Part shown: piece by piece, positions 33,975-52,052 of the stretch
Numbering within the stretch: the first letter of the stretch is position 1
Layout of the letters: each line of letters begins with the position of its first letter
From: Parahoeflea olei
GTDB taxonomy: Bacteria > Pseudomonadota > Alphaproteobacteria > Rhizobiales > Rhizobiaceae
Length of the DNA stretch: 64,000 nt
NCBI RefSeq assembly: GCF_001703635.1
Contig: NZ_LQZT01000023.1
Coordinates: forward strand, 124,001 to 188,000
Direction: 5' to 3'
Position numbers and translations under genes: made by a program
Notes under the pieces: generated by a model
Databases searched by the model: none
What the model was told of the DNA's origin: nothing
The model's input: the letters and a program-made list of their open reading frames with translations, nothing else

Positions 33975-34220
33975 CTAGTGCAGCAGCCGGGTGTCGCGCG
34001 CGGCGCTGGTATCGTGGGGGCCGGGCAGATCGTGCAGCGAGCCATCGACTCCTTGGCGGCGCATCACCAGACGGCTCCGGTCGGTAATCTTCCCGTGGGT
34101 GCCGGCCTTGACGGCCGTCACCGCGAGATAAAGGCTCGCATAGGACGCCACCAGGCGCCCATCCACCACCACGGCCCAGCCATCGGACTGGGGAATGAAA
34201 TCATAAACACGCTGTTGCAT
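33975..34220 (-). CDS. Small protein of unknown function, stress-promoter controlled
   Basis: The 81-residue product begins MQQRVYDFIPQSDGWAVVVD, a short beta-rich domain resembling DUF2188-type proteins (pattern ...GWAVxxDG...ASLYLAV), and has a basic, hydrophilic tail. The family call is weak. No signal peptide. The ATG at 34220 has GAGGAG nine bases upstream. A perfect GGAAC-N16-CGTT promoter ends about 40 bases upstream, which strongly supports that this is a real, EcfG-controlled gene. Confidence 0.75.
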   Translation of the reverse strand: MQQRVYDFIPQSDGWAVVVDGRLVASYASLYLAVTAVKAGTHGKITDRSRLVMRRQGVDGSLHDLPGPHDTSAARDTRLLH

Positions 34221-34258
34221 CGGGGGTCTCCTCGCCACGCCTGAACGGCAGGACGAAA

Positions 34259-34283
34259 AACGGCTGAGCCGGATATTTGTTCC
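34259..34283 (-). promoter_or_regulatory. EcfG-type promoter of the 81-residue protein gene
   Basis: On the minus strand, GGAAC (34283-34279), 16 bases, CGTT (34262-34259). The match is perfect. Confidence 0.82.
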
Positions 34284-34451
34284 CGCGCACCTGGTCGTTT
34301 TCACGCATTCCCGTCGGCGGATTTTTCGCGTATTTTCCGGGCTCTTGCCGGGTTGGGGCGAGGAGGACTGGCGAGCGCGCCAAAAAGGACCTGGGCCACG
34401 GATCTTTCCGGGGCGCGGGGAATTGATCTTTCACCGAGAAAGGAGTCCGAC

Positions 34452-34775
34452 ATGGATGACCATGAACACAGCATTCGCCAACGTGCCTATGAGATCTGGG
34501 AATCGGAAGGCCGGCCCGCCGGCCGCGCAACCCATCACTGGGAGCAGGCGCGCGCGGAACTGAGCGAGGCCCGCGCCCAGGCCACGGCCGCGCCGGCGGC
34601 AAAAGCCCCGAAGAAGCCGGCGGCGCCGAAATCCGCGGCCAAGGCCGGGACTGCCAAGCCGGCCGCCAAGGCCAAGGCCGGAAAGGCGGCGACGGGGCAA
34701 GTCGCGCCGGTCGATCGGGATCTTGCGGTGCTCGGCAAGAAGCCGACGGCCAAACGCAAGCCCGCCAAATCCTGA
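34452..34775 (+). CDS. DUF2934-domain protein with Lys/Ala/Pro-rich tail
   Basis: The 107-residue protein starts with a DUF2934 motif (IRQRAYEIWESEGRPAGRATHHWEQARAEL, residues 7-36). A histone-H1-like low-complexity tail of Ala, Lys and Pro follows (about 45-107), which may bind nucleic acid. DUF2934 proteins are common small stress-type proteins in Hyphomicrobiales; their function is unknown. ATG 34452 has AAAGGAG upstream. No GGAAC box was found for it. Confidence 0.85.
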   Translation: MDDHEHSIRQRAYEIWESEGRPAGRATHHWEQARAELSEARAQATAAPAAKAPKKPAAPKSAAKAGTAKPAAKAKAGKAATGQVAPVDRDLAVLGKKPTAKRKPAKS

Positions 34776-35075
34776 CTGCCGCGCAGCCGGTCCCGATGCT
34801 CCGGCCGCGGGACCGATAAGCCAGGCTCAGGCCAGCGGAGCGCAACCGCCCCGATGGCGCCGCGCGGCATCCCTGCCGCGGGATCGGATTTGCATGCTCC
34901 GTCTCTTTTTGTGCCCTATCCGGGACGGGTGGAGCCCCGCCGGGCGCGGCCCCTCCAGGCTGCTGCACAGGGCGGGCATGCTGGTCGGGGCGAAAAGTTC
35001 ACGCCAAAAAAGAACGGAACCATTGCTGCGTTCGGCTGTTGACTTGGCACAGCACCGACCGCGGAGACCTTATCG
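34776..35075. other. Intergenic region upstream of the trehalose/glucan operon
   Basis: This 300-base gap holds the EcfG-like promoter at its right end. A pyrimidine-rich stretch and short inverted repeats occur in the left half but no gene or clear terminator is visible. Confidence 0.5.
35016..35040 (+). promoter_or_regulatory. EcfG-like promoter of the glgE-treY operon
   Basis: GGAAC (35016-35020), 16 bases, TGTT (35037-35040). The -35 is perfect and the -10 keeps the GTT core. It lies 36 bases ahead of the TTG start of glgE, the only promoter-like element found before seven coupled genes. Confidence 0.6.
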
Positions 35076-38158
<3,083 letters not shown>

Positions 38159-38162
<4 letters not shown>

Positions 38163-41100
38163 ACCAGACCGCCCGTCCCTTCATCGCCCCGGCGATGGTC
38201 ACCGACATGAACGATCCGCTCTGGTACAAGGACGCGATCATCTACCAGGTGCACGTCAAGTCGTTCTTCGATTCCAACAATGACGGCATCGGCGATTTCG
38301 CCGGCCTGATGCAGAAACTCGACTACATCGCCGAACTCGGCGTGACCGCGCTGTGGCTGCTGCCGTTCTACCCCTCGCCGCGCCGCGACGACGGCTACGA
38401 CATCGCCGAATACTGCGGCGTCAGCCCCGACTACGGCACCATCGAGGAGGTCCGCGCCTTCATCGAGGCCGCGCATGCGCGCAACATCCGCGTCATCACC
38501 GAACTGGTGATCAACCACACCAGCGACCAGCATCCCTGGTTCCAGGCCGCGCGCAAGGCGCCGGCCGGTTCGCCCGAGCGCGAGGTCTATGTCTGGTCCA
38601 ACGACGACAAGCTCTATTCCGGCACCCGCATCATCTTCCTGGACACCGAGAAATCCAACTGGACCTGGGACGAGGAGGCGGGGGCCTATTTCTGGCACCG
38701 GTTCTACTCGCACCAGCCGGATCTCAATTTCGACAATCCGGCGGTGATGGAACGCGTGCTCGAGGTCATGCATTTCTGGCTCGACGCCGGCGTCGACGGG
38801 TTGAGGCTCGATGCGGTGCCCTATCTGATCGAGCGCGACGGCACGTCGAACGAGAACCTGCCCGAGACCCACGATGTCCTCAAGCGCATCCGCGCCGACA
38901 TGGATGCGAATTATCCAGGCCGCATGCTCTTGGCTGAGGCCAATATGTGGCCCGAGGACACGCAGCAATATTTCGGCGGCGCGGCCTGCGGCGAGGATGG
39001 CACGCCGGCGATGTCGGACGAATGCCAGATGGCGTTCCACTTTCCGCTGATGCCGCGCATGTACATGGCGGTGGCCCAGGAAGACCGCTTCCCGATCACC
39101 GACATCATGCGCCAGACGCCCGAGATCCCGGGCGATGCGCAATGGGCGATCTTCCTGCGCAACCACGACGAACTGACGCTGGAAATGGTCACCGACGCCG
39201 AGCGCGACTATCTGTGGAACACCTATGCGTCCGACAAGCGCGCGCGCATCAATCTCGGCATCCGCCGCCGGCTCGCGCCGCTGATGGACCGTGACCGCGC
39301 CCGCATCGAGCTGATGAACGCGCTGCTTTTGACCATGCCCGGCACGCCGGTTCTCTATTACGGCGACGAGATCGGCATGGGCGACAACATCTTCCTGGGC
39401 GACCGCGATGGCGTGCGCACGCCGATGCAATGGTCGCCCGACCGCAATGGCGGCTTTTCACGCGCCGATCCGGCCTCGCTGACGCTGCCCGCGATCCAGG
39501 ACCCGCTCTATGGCTATGAGGCGGTCAATGTCGAGGCGCAGGAGCGCGACCGCCATTCGCTCCTGAACTGGGTCAAGCGCATGCTCGCCGTCCGCCGCGG
39601 CCACAAGGTCTTCGGGCGCGGCACGCAAACCTTCCTTAGGCCCCCGAACCGGCGGATTCTCGCCTATCTCCGCGAATACGAGGACGAGACCATCCTGTGC
39701 GTGGCCAATCTCGGCCGCACCGCGCAGGCGGTGGAACTCGACCTGCACGATTTCGAGGGCCGCACGCCGGTGGAACTCAGCGGCGGTGCCGCCTTCCCCA
39801 AGATCGGGCAACTGCCCTATCTGCTCACGCTCCAGCCCTATGGCTTCCTCTGGTTCCGGCTCGCCGAAAATGTCGAACCGCCGGAATGGGCGACGTCCGC
39901 GCCTGCGGACGCGATCGAGTACTACACCTTCGTGCTGCGCCCCGAGCTCAGTGATCTGGGCGAGCCGGTGCATGCGGCGGTGCTCGAGCGCGACATATTG
40001 CCCGATTACATCGCGCAACGGCGCTGGTTCGGCGGCAAGGACGAGCCGATCTCCAAAGTCGCGCTCGAACGGCTGACGCCGATGCCCGGCGCGCTCGATC
40101 TGCTGCTTGGTGAATTCCGCGTCTCCACGGCCGTGAGCGAGGCCACCTACACGCTGCCGCTCGGCATCGCCTGGAGCGACGGGCAGAACGGGCCCTATGC
40201 GTCGAACCTCGCGCTGGCGCGCGTCCGCCGCGGCCGCGATGTTGGCCTTTTGACCGACGGCTTCACGCTCGCGCCCTTCGCCCGGTCGGTGGTGAGCGCC
40301 ATGCGCGAGGGAACCGTGGTTGCCGTGGGCGACGGCGAGATCCGCTTTTCGGCCATGCCCGGCTTCGATCTCGATGCCGACGGCGAGGTCGAGTGGATGG
40401 CCGCCGAACAGTCGAACTCCACCATGATGATCGGCCGCCAGGCCGTGCTCAAGCTGTTGCGAAAGGTTGCGCCAGGCGTTCATCCGGATGTCGAGATGGT
40501 ACGCTATCTCACCGACCACGGTTACGCCAACGTGCCGGCGATGCTCGGCACCGTGACCCGGTCGGACAAGGACGGGGAGACGCTTCTGATGATGGCGCAG
40601 GCCTTTGTCTACAACCAGGGCGACGGCTGGCAGTGGACGCTCGATTTCCTGGGCCGGCTCGCCACCGACACCGAAACCAGTTTCTCCAACTACGCCAATT
40701 TCGCCGCCAATCTCGGCCGCCGGCTTGCCGACATGCACCAGGTGCTGGCCTCGGAGACCTCCAATCCCGACTTTGTGCCCGAGCCGGTCACGCTCGAGCA
40801 GGCCGACAAGCTCGGCGGCCGCATCAAGGGCCAGGTCGACAAGGCCATGGGCCAGTTGCGCGGGGCTGAGCTCGACGAGGCCGCGGGCCGTGACGCGGCG
40901 TACCTGTTCGACACCCGCGACGTGCTGATCGAGCGGATCGGCGAGGTCGTGCGCCGCGCGGTCGATCGCTACCGCACCCGCATCCATGGCGACCTGCATC
41001 TGGGCCAGGTGCTGGTCACCGGCGACGACGTCATGTTCATCGACTTCGAGGGTGAGCCGACCCGCCCGATCAGCGAGCGGCGCGGCAAGGACCTGTCATT

Positions 41101-41460
41101 GCGCGACGTCGCCGGCATGATGCGCTCTTTCGACTATGCGCTCGCCGTGGCCGAACGCAGCCGGCCCTCCGGCGCCGATCCCTGGAGCGAGGACTGGTCC
41201 GAGGCTTTCCGCTCCAATGCCAAACAGGCCCTTCTTTCGGGCTATCTCGGCCTGAAGCCGGCGCGTGAACCCGGTGGGGAAGGCGAAAACGGCGAGATCG
41301 CGCCGCCTGAAATCGAAGTCGATCCGCTGCTCGATCTGCTGATCATCGAGAAGGCGGCCTATGAGGTGGTCTACGAGGCGGCGAACCGGCCCGACTGGAT
41401 TGGCGTGCCGGTGGCGGGGCTTGCCCGCGCGGTGCGCCGGCTGATGGCGGGAGGCGGCCG

Positions 41461-41464
<4 letters not shown>
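38159..41464 (+). CDS. treS: Trehalose synthase - maltokinase fusion protein
   Basis: This 1101-residue bifunctional enzyme has a TreS domain (about 15-560) that interconverts trehalose and maltose. It shows the GH13 residues Asp218 ([15 protein letters not shown]) and Glu260 ([11 protein letters not shown]). The C-terminal maltokinase domain (about 600-1095) has the kinase-fold motifs HGDLHLGQ (about 942) and IDFEGEP (about 961) followed by [18 protein letters not shown]. It should turn trehalose into maltose 1-phosphate, the GlgE substrate. It starts inside the glgE stop (ATGA) and its end overlaps glgB by four bases. Confidence 0.95.
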
Positions 41465-45760
<4,296 letters not shown>

Positions 45761-45761
<1 letters not shown>

Positions 45762-47458
45762 TCTGGGGACCGCAGACGAAGGCTGACGGCAAGACCGTGT
45801 TCCGGCTCTGGGCGCCGGACCGCGATGAAGTGCGCCTGGAGCTTGACGGCGGCGCGGCGATGCCGATGACCCGCGGCGAGGGCGGCTGGTTCGCCTGCGC
45901 CGCCGACGCGCCGCCCGGAACCCGCTATCGCTTCAGGATCAGCGACGATCTGGCCGTACCCGACCCGGCCTCGCGCAGGCAAACGGGCGGCGTGCATGGC
46001 TGGAGCGTGGTGACCGATCCCGGCGCCTATCGCTGGACCCTGCCCGACTGGAAGGGCCGGCGCTGGGAGGAGGCGGTGATCCTGGAGATCCATGCCGGCG
46101 TGCTCGGCGGCTTTGCCGGCGTGGCGGAGAGGCTTGCCGGCTGGCGCGATCTCGGCATCACCGCGATCGAGCTGATGCCGGTGGCGGCCTTCGGAGGCAG
46201 CCGCAACTGGGGCTATGACGGCGTGCTGCCCTATGCGGTGGCGGAAAGCTACGGCACGCCCGACGAACTCAAGGCGCTGATCGACGAAGCCCACGGGCTG
46301 GGCATGATGGTGCTGCTCGACGTGGTCTACAATCACTTCGGCCCCGACGGAAACTATCTCGGCACCTATGCCCCCGATTTCATGGACGAAACCGCGCCCA
46401 CGCCCTGGGGCGGCGCAGTCGCGGTGGCGCACGCGCCGGTGAGGCGCTTCATCATCGACAACGCGCTGATGTGGCTCGGCGAGTACCGCTTCGACGGGCT
46501 GCGCTTCGACGCAGTCCACGCGATCGGCAACACCCATTTCCTCGATGACATGGCGGCCGAGATCCTGGCGCATCTGCCCGGCCGCGAGATCCATCTCGTG
46601 CTCGAAAACGAGCACAACGATTCCGACCGGCTGCTGCCCGGCGGCTACGACGCGCAATGGAACGACGATTTCCACAATGTGCTGCACGTGCTGCTGACCG
46701 GCGAGAGCGAAGCCTATTATGCGGGCTTTTCCGCCGACCCCACGGCCAAGCTCGCGCGCTGCCTGCTCGAAGGCTTCGTCTACCAGGGCGAGGACCCCGG
46801 CAGCGGCCCGCGCGGCAAGCCAAGCGCTCACCTGGAGGCGACCCGCTTCGTGAGCTTCCTGCAGAACCACGACCAGATCGGCAACCGCGCCATGGGCGAC
46901 CGGCTGATCTCCTCGGTCGATCCGGAGCGGCTCAAGGCGGCGGTCGCCCTGCTGCTCTTGTGCCCGCAGATCCCGATGCTGTTCATGGGCGAGGAGACCG
47001 GCAGCCGCTCGCCCTTCCTGTTCTTCACCGATTTCGAGCACGGGCTCGCCGATGCGGTGCGGGAGGGTCGTCGGCGCGAATTCGCGAGGTTCTCGGCGTT
47101 TTCCGACCCCGCGACCCGCGAAAGGATCCCCGATCCCAACGCCCCGTCCACCTTCGATGCCTCCGAGCCGCTACCAGGTCCCGATGCGGCCGAGTGGCAG
47201 GCGTTCTACCGGAGCCTGATCGCGCTCAGGCACCGCCACATCGTGCCGCGGCTCAGGGGCGCGCGCGGGCTTGACGCCACGGTGTTGGGTGAAGGTGCGG
47301 TCACCGCCCGCTGGCGCATGGCCGACGGCGCGACGCTCGGCATTGCCGTCAATCTTGGCGGGTCGGACGCGGATTTTCCGGACCCGCGCGGCGAGATCGT
47401 GTATGCGCTGGGAGAGGCGGGCGCGCCCGCAAGTTTCTCCGCTTGGATCGACCGATGA
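45761..47458 (+). CDS. treZ: Malto-oligosyltrehalose trehalohydrolase, with an apparent ATC start
   Basis: TreZ cleaves trehalose from the end of malto-oligosyltrehalose made by TreY. The protein is about 565 residues: N-terminal beta domain (IWGPQTKADGKTVFRLWAPDRDEVRLEL), then a GH13_10 barrel with Asp250 (GLRFDAVHAI) and Glu282 (LVLENEHND), QNHDQIGNR and LLFMGEE-like LFMGEETGS. No ATG, GTG or TTG lies where the domain begins. The codon in place is ATC at 45761, eight bases behind a perfect AAGGAG and overlapping the glgX stop. The next GTG (45797) would cut into the first beta strand and has no ribosome-binding site. The gene is otherwise intact. Confidence 0.9.
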
Positions 47459-49527
47459 CACACTTGTATGAACTGGCCCGCGCGGCAGGTTTGCAGATCG
47501 ACTGGCAGGACGCAGTCGGAGCCCCGCAGCGTGTGGGCGACGACGCCTTGCGCAAGGTGCTCGCCGCGCTCGACCTGCCCGCCGGCTCGGACGCGGAGAT
47601 TGAAGACAGCCGGGAACGGCTGCATGCGGCGCAGCGCGACATCCGCTTCGTCTCCGCCGATATCGGCGAGCGCATAGGCCTGCCGCACGGCTTCGGCGCG
47701 CCCGGTGAGGCCGAACTCCGGCTCGAATCCGGCGAAACCGTGCCGGTCCGCATCGATCAGGACGAGGGCGGGCTCTCCATCCTGCCGGTCGACGTTCCGG
47801 GCTATCACGATCTCGCGCAGGGCGGAGGCGAACTCCGCATCGCCGTGGCGCCGCGGCGCTGTTTCTCGGTCGCCGATGCCGCCGCCGGGCGCAAGCTGTG
47901 GGGACCCGCGGTGCAGGTCCCCTCGCTCCGGCATGCGGGCCATCCGGGCTTCGGCGATTTCGGCGCGCTGGCGGAAGCCGCCCGGAGCTTCGCCGCCCAC
48001 GGCGCCGACGTGCTGGCGATCAGCCCCACGCATGCGCTGTTTCCCGCCGATCCGGGGCGCTTCAGCCCCTATTCGCCCTCGAGCCGGTCCTTTCTCAACA
48101 TCCTGTTCGGCGATCCCGCGCTGATCGGGCATCCCCCGGAGGCCAGCGGTGCGTCCGGTGGCACGATTGGGGGATCGACCGGCGAGTTCATCGACTGGGA
48201 GCACGCCATCCCGGCGCGGCTTCAGGCCCTGCGCGCGACCTTCGCCGCGCGGAGCGACCAGGTGCGTTCCGCGGTTGCGGCTTTCCGCGCCCGGGGCGGG
48301 CAGGCGCTCGAGCAGCACGCGGTGTTCGACGCGCTGCATGCCCGCTTCTTTGCCGAGGGAGCCGGCGGCTGGCAGCAATGGCCCTCCGCGTACCACGATC
48401 CGGAAGGCGCCGCGGTCGCCGAATTCGCCGGTCGCCACAGCGAGGAGGTGGATTTCTACGTGTTCGCCCAGTGGCTCGCCACGGCGAGCCTCGAAGCCGC
48501 GCAGAAGGCCGCCACCGATGCCGGCATGGCGGTGGGGCTCGTCTCGGATCTCGCCGTCGGCATGGATCCCGGCGGCAGCCATGGCTGGAGCCGCCGCGAC
48601 GAACTCCTGACCGGCCTGTCGGTCGGCGCGCCGCCGGACGTGCTCGGCCCGGACGGGCAGAACTGGGGCCTCACCAGCTTTTCGCCGATGGCCCTGAAGC
48701 GCACCTGCTTCGAGGGCTTCATCGCCACGCTGCGCGCGGGCCTCAGCCATGCCGGCGGCATCCGCATCGACCATGCGCTCGGGCTCAACCGGCTCTGGGT
48801 GGTGCCGCAGGGCGGCACGGCCGACGAGGGCGCCTATCTGCATTTCCCGCTCGAGGACATGCTGCGCATTCTCGCCATCGAATCCGTGCGCGCCCGCGCC
48901 GTCGTCATCGGCGAGGACCTGGGCACCATTCCGCCCGGCCTGCGCGACCGGCTCGAGGCGCGCGAGGTGCTCGGCATGCGCATTCTCTGGTTCGAGCGCG
49001 AGTGGGACGGAAGCTTCATTGCGCCCGAGCGCTGGCAGCGGCAGGCGACCGCGATGACCGGCACCCACGACCTGCCGACCGTCGCCGGCTGGTGGCGCGG
49101 GCGCGACATCGACTGGACCTGGCGTCTCGGCCGCAGCTCGCGCGCCGAGAACGAGGCGGCCGACCGCGAGGCGCGCGCGCACGACCGGGCCCGCATCTGG
49201 CAGGCCTTCGAGGCCGCCGGCTCCGCGACCGGGCCGCAGCCGGGGCCGGACGATACCGACACGTTCGCCGATGCGGCGCTCGCCCATGTCGGCGCGACCG
49301 CCTGCGAGCTGGCGATCGTACCGATGGAGGACGTGCTCGGCCTCGTCGAGCAGCCGAACCTGCCCGGGACCATCGACGAGCATCCGAACTGGCGCCGCCG
49401 CATGCCCGGCACCACGGACGCGCTGCTCGCCGGCCCCCGCGTGGCCGCGCGGCTTGCCCGCCTCGACCGCTCCCGGCGCGGCGACCCCGTGTCGGCACAG
49501 GCGAACGGCGAGGCCGGGGGCTCATGA
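47455..49527 (+). CDS. malQ: 4-alpha-glucanotransferase (amylomaltase)
   Basis: The 690-residue GH77 enzyme has the family landmarks WGPAVQVPSLRHAGHPGFGDFG and SPTHALFPADPGRFSPYSPSSR in the barrel. The nucleophile is Asp439 in GGIRIDHALGL and the acid Glu487 in IGEDLGTIP. It reshuffles short malto-oligosaccharides, supplying chain lengths for TreY and recycling debranched ends. Its start overlaps the treZ stop (ATGA) and its end overlaps treY (ATGA). Confidence 0.95.
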   Translation: MTHLYELARAAGLQIDWQDAVGAPQRVGDDALRKVLAALDLPAGSDAEIEDSRERLHAAQRDIRFVSADIGERIGLPHGFGAPGEAELRLESGETVPVRIDQDEGGLSILPVDVPGYHDLAQGGGELRIAVAPRRCFSVADAAAGRKLWGPAVQVPSLRHAGHPGFGDFGALAEAARSFAAHGADVLAISPTHALFPADPGRFSPYSPSSRSFLNILFGDPALIGHPPEASGASGGTIGGSTGEFIDWEHAIPARLQALRATFAARSDQVRSAVAAFRARGGQALEQHAVFDALHARFFAEGAGGWQQWPSAYHDPEGAAVAEFAGRHSEEVDFYVFAQWLATASLEAAQKAATDAGMAVGLVSDLAVGMDPGGSHGWSRRDELLTGLSVGAPPDVLGPDGQNWGLTSFSPMALKRTCFEGFIATLRAGLSHAGGIRIDHALGLNRLWVVPQGGTADEGAYLHFPLEDMLRILAIESVRARAVVIGEDLGTIPPGLRDRLEAREVLGMRILWFEREWDGSFIAPERWQRQATAMTGTHDLPTVAGWWRGRDIDWTWRLGRSSRAENEAADREARAHDRARIWQAFEAAGSATGPQPGPDDTDTFADAALAHVGATACELAIVPMEDVLGLVEQPNLPGTIDEHPNWRRRMPGTTDALLAGPRVAARLARLDRSRRGDPVSAQANGEAGGS

Positions 49528-51977
49528 GCCCGCGCGCGAGCTACCGGTTCCAGTTCCACAGCGATTTCACCTTCGCCGAGGCCGAGGCGCTGGTGCCCTA
49601 TCTCGAGCGCCTGGGCGTGAGCCATGTCTACGCCTCGCCGGTCACCACCGCCGCGCCCGGCTCCATGCATGGCTATGACGTGGTCGATCCGACCCGGGTC
49701 GATCCCGCTTTGGGCGGCGAAGAGGGACTTGCAAGCCTGTCGGCGGCGCTGCGCGCGCGCGGCATGGGCCTGATCATCGACATCGTGCCCAACCACATGG
49801 GCGTGGCGGGCAATGACAATGCCTGGTGGAACGACGTGCTGCAGAATGGCCGCGACAGCCGCTACGCACACTTCTTCGACATCGACTGGCGCCGGCCGCT
49901 GCTGCTGCCGCTGCTGGGCGCGCCACTGCCGGAGGCGCTGGAGAACGGGGATATCGCCCTCGATGCAAGCGGCGGCGAACCGGACCTGGTGCTTTATGGC
50001 GAGCGGCGCCTGCCGCTCAGGCGCGAGGACCACGCCCGCGCCCGCGCCGGGCTCGCAGCGGACGACCTACCGGCCCTGCTCGACCACCAGCACTACCGGC
50101 TCGCCTGGTGGCGGGCGGCCGACGACGAGCTCAACTGGCGCCGGTTCTTCACCATCAACGATCTCGCCGGCCTGCGCGTCGAGGACCCCGAGGTGTTCGA
50201 GGAGAGCCACGCGCTCTACTTCCGGCTCTACCGGGAGGGTGTGATCGACGGCGTGCGCATCGACCATGTCGACGGCCTGACCGACCCCGCCGGCTATTGC
50301 CGCAGGCTCAGGGCGCGCTTCGACAGCATCCGCCAAGCCGCGCGCCTGCAAGATGACCCGGCCTATATCGTCGTCGAAAAGATCCTGGGGCCGGGCGAGG
50401 GGCTCGCCACCGACTGGGGCGTCGACGGCACCAGCGGCTACGATTTCATGGAGGATGTCTCGGCGCTGCTGCACGACCCCGCCGGCGCGCAGCCGCTCGG
50501 CGCGCTCTGGTCGCGCTTCAGCGGCCGCACCCGCGATTTCGAGGAGCAGGAACTCCAGGCGCGCCAGGACATGCTCGACTGGTCCTTCGACGGCCAGTTC
50601 GAGGCCTGCGTCGCCGCCTTCGTGGCCCTGGCGGCCTCGAGCCAAACGACCGCCGGCCTGACGCGCGGCATGCTGCGCCGGGCGATAAGGCGCATGCTCT
50701 GGGTGTTCCCGGTCTACCGCACCTACGGCACCGGCGCGTCCGCGCCCGAAAGCGACGCCTGGGTGCGCGAGAACGTGCGCGCCAAGGCCGCGCGGTTCAG
50801 CCCGCCGGGGGAAGACATGGTGGTCGATCATATCCTCGCCTGGCTTGCGGGCGAGGGGCCTGGCGCGCCGGCGCTTGCCGCTGTCGCCGTGCAGCGGTTC
50901 CAGCAGCTCTCGGCGCCGATCGCTGCCAAATCGGTGGAAGACACCGCCTTCTACCGGCACGGGCTTCTGCTCTCGCGCGCCGATGTCGGCTTCGACGCCT
51001 CGCGGTTTTCCCTCTCCGTCGGGGCCTTCCATCGCGCCATGATCGAACGCGCCCGCGATTTTCCCCGCTCCATGCTCGCCACCGCCACCCATGACCACAA
51101 GCGCGGCGAGGACCTGCGGGTGCGGCTTGCGGTGCTGAGCGCCATTCCCGGCCTCTGGCGCGACCGTGTCGAGCGCTGGGACGACATGGCGGGCGGGGAT
51201 GCCAGCGGCGTCGTGCCGGGCGACCGCTACATGCTGTTGCAGACGCTGTACGGCGCCTGGCCCCCGGGGCTCGCGCCGGACGATCGCGTTGGCCTTGGCG
51301 CCTATGCCGACCGCATCGCCGACTGGCAGAGAAAGATGCTGCGCGAGGCCAAGCTGCACACGTCCTGGGAGGCGCCGCAGGAAACCTACGAAGAGGCCTG
51401 CGAGAGGCTGTCGCGTGCCCTGCTCGATCCGTCGGCGTCCCCGGAGTTCCTGGCCGACCTCACGGGGTTCGTCGATCTCACGGCCGGCGCGACGCTTTCC
51501 AACATGCTGGTGCAGACCGGATTGCGCTGCATGGCGCCGGGCATGCCGGATCTCTACCAGGGCGCCGAACTCGCCGATTTCAGCCTGGTCGACCCGGACA
51601 ACCGCCGGCCCGTCGATTTTGCGCAGCGCGAGGCTGCGCTCGACGATCCGGACAGCGCCGCGCCGGGCCTTGCCGGCGGCGCCAAGATCGCGCTGATCCG
51701 CGATCTGCTCGGGCGACGGCGGGACAATCCGGCGCTGTTCGCGCGCGGCGCCTACCAGCCGATTGCGGTGAGCGGCGACCGCGCCGGCCATGTGCTCGCC
51801 TTCCGTCGCAGCCATGGTGCCGACTCTGTCCGCTGTGTGTTCGCGCTCCGCTGCGCCGATGCGCTTCTCGGCAGCCCGGATCCGGCGCCGTTCGCGTCGT
51901 GGTGGGGCGACACCGCGCTCGAAGACGGCACGCCGGTCGCCCGCCTGCTGGCCGGTTCGCCGGTTCACGTCGGCTGA
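49524..51977 (+). CDS. treY: Malto-oligosyltrehalose synthase
   Basis: The 817-residue GH13_26 enzyme starts with the characteristic PRASYRFQFHSDFTFAEAEALVPYLERLGVSHVYASPV. The barrel holds IVPNHMGVA, nucleophile Asp247 (GVRIDHVDGLTDP) and acid Glu285 (IVVEKILGPGE), and the C-terminal part keeps TATHDHKRGEDLR. It converts the reducing end of an alpha-glucan chain into a trehalose unit, which TreZ releases. It is the last gene of the operon. Its length is at the short end of the family but no key motif is missing. Confidence 0.95.
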   Translation: MSPRASYRFQFHSDFTFAEAEALVPYLERLGVSHVYASPVTTAAPGSMHGYDVVDPTRVDPALGGEEGLASLSAALRARGMGLIIDIVPNHMGVAGNDNAWWNDVLQNGRDSRYAHFFDIDWRRPLLLPLLGAPLPEALENGDIALDASGGEPDLVLYGERRLPLRREDHARARAGLAADDLPALLDHQHYRLAWWRAADDELNWRRFFTINDLAGLRVEDPEVFEESHALYFRLYREGVIDGVRIDHVDGLTDPAGYCRRLRARFDSIRQAARLQDDPAYIVVEKILGPGEGLATDWGVDGTSGYDFMEDVSALLHDPAGAQPLGALWSRFSGRTRDFEEQELQARQDMLDWSFDGQFEACVAAFVALAASSQTTAGLTRGMLRRAIRRMLWVFPVYRTYGTGASAPESDAWVRENVRAKAARFSPPGEDMVVDHILAWLAGEGPGAPALAAVAVQRFQQLSAPIAAKSVEDTAFYRHGLLLSRADVGFDASRFSLSVGAFHRAMIERARDFPRSMLATATHDHKRGEDLRVRLAVLSAIPGLWRDRVERWDDMAGGDASGVVPGDRYMLLQTLYGAWPPGLAPDDRVGLGAYADRIADWQRKMLREAKLHTSWEAPQETYEEACERLSRALLDPSASPEFLADLTGFVDLTAGATLSNMLVQTGLRCMAPGMPDLYQGAELADFSLVDPDNRRPVDFAQREAALDDPDSAAPGLAGGAKIALIRDLLGRRRDNPALFARGAYQPIAVSGDRAGHVLAFRRSHGADSVRCVFALRCADALLGSPDPAPFASWWGDTALEDGTPVARLLAGSPVHVG

Positions 51978-52052
51978 GACCGTCCGGCCGGGTCGGCGCG
52001 GAAAAGCCGGAAATGACCGGTTTGCAGGCCGGCCTGTTTGACCGGCTGGCGG

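Noticed and set aside
47898..49523. N-terminal extension of the treY reading frame inside malQ
   Set aside because: The upstream 540 codons are an out-of-frame shadow of malQ; TreY homology begins exactly at the ATG at 49524.
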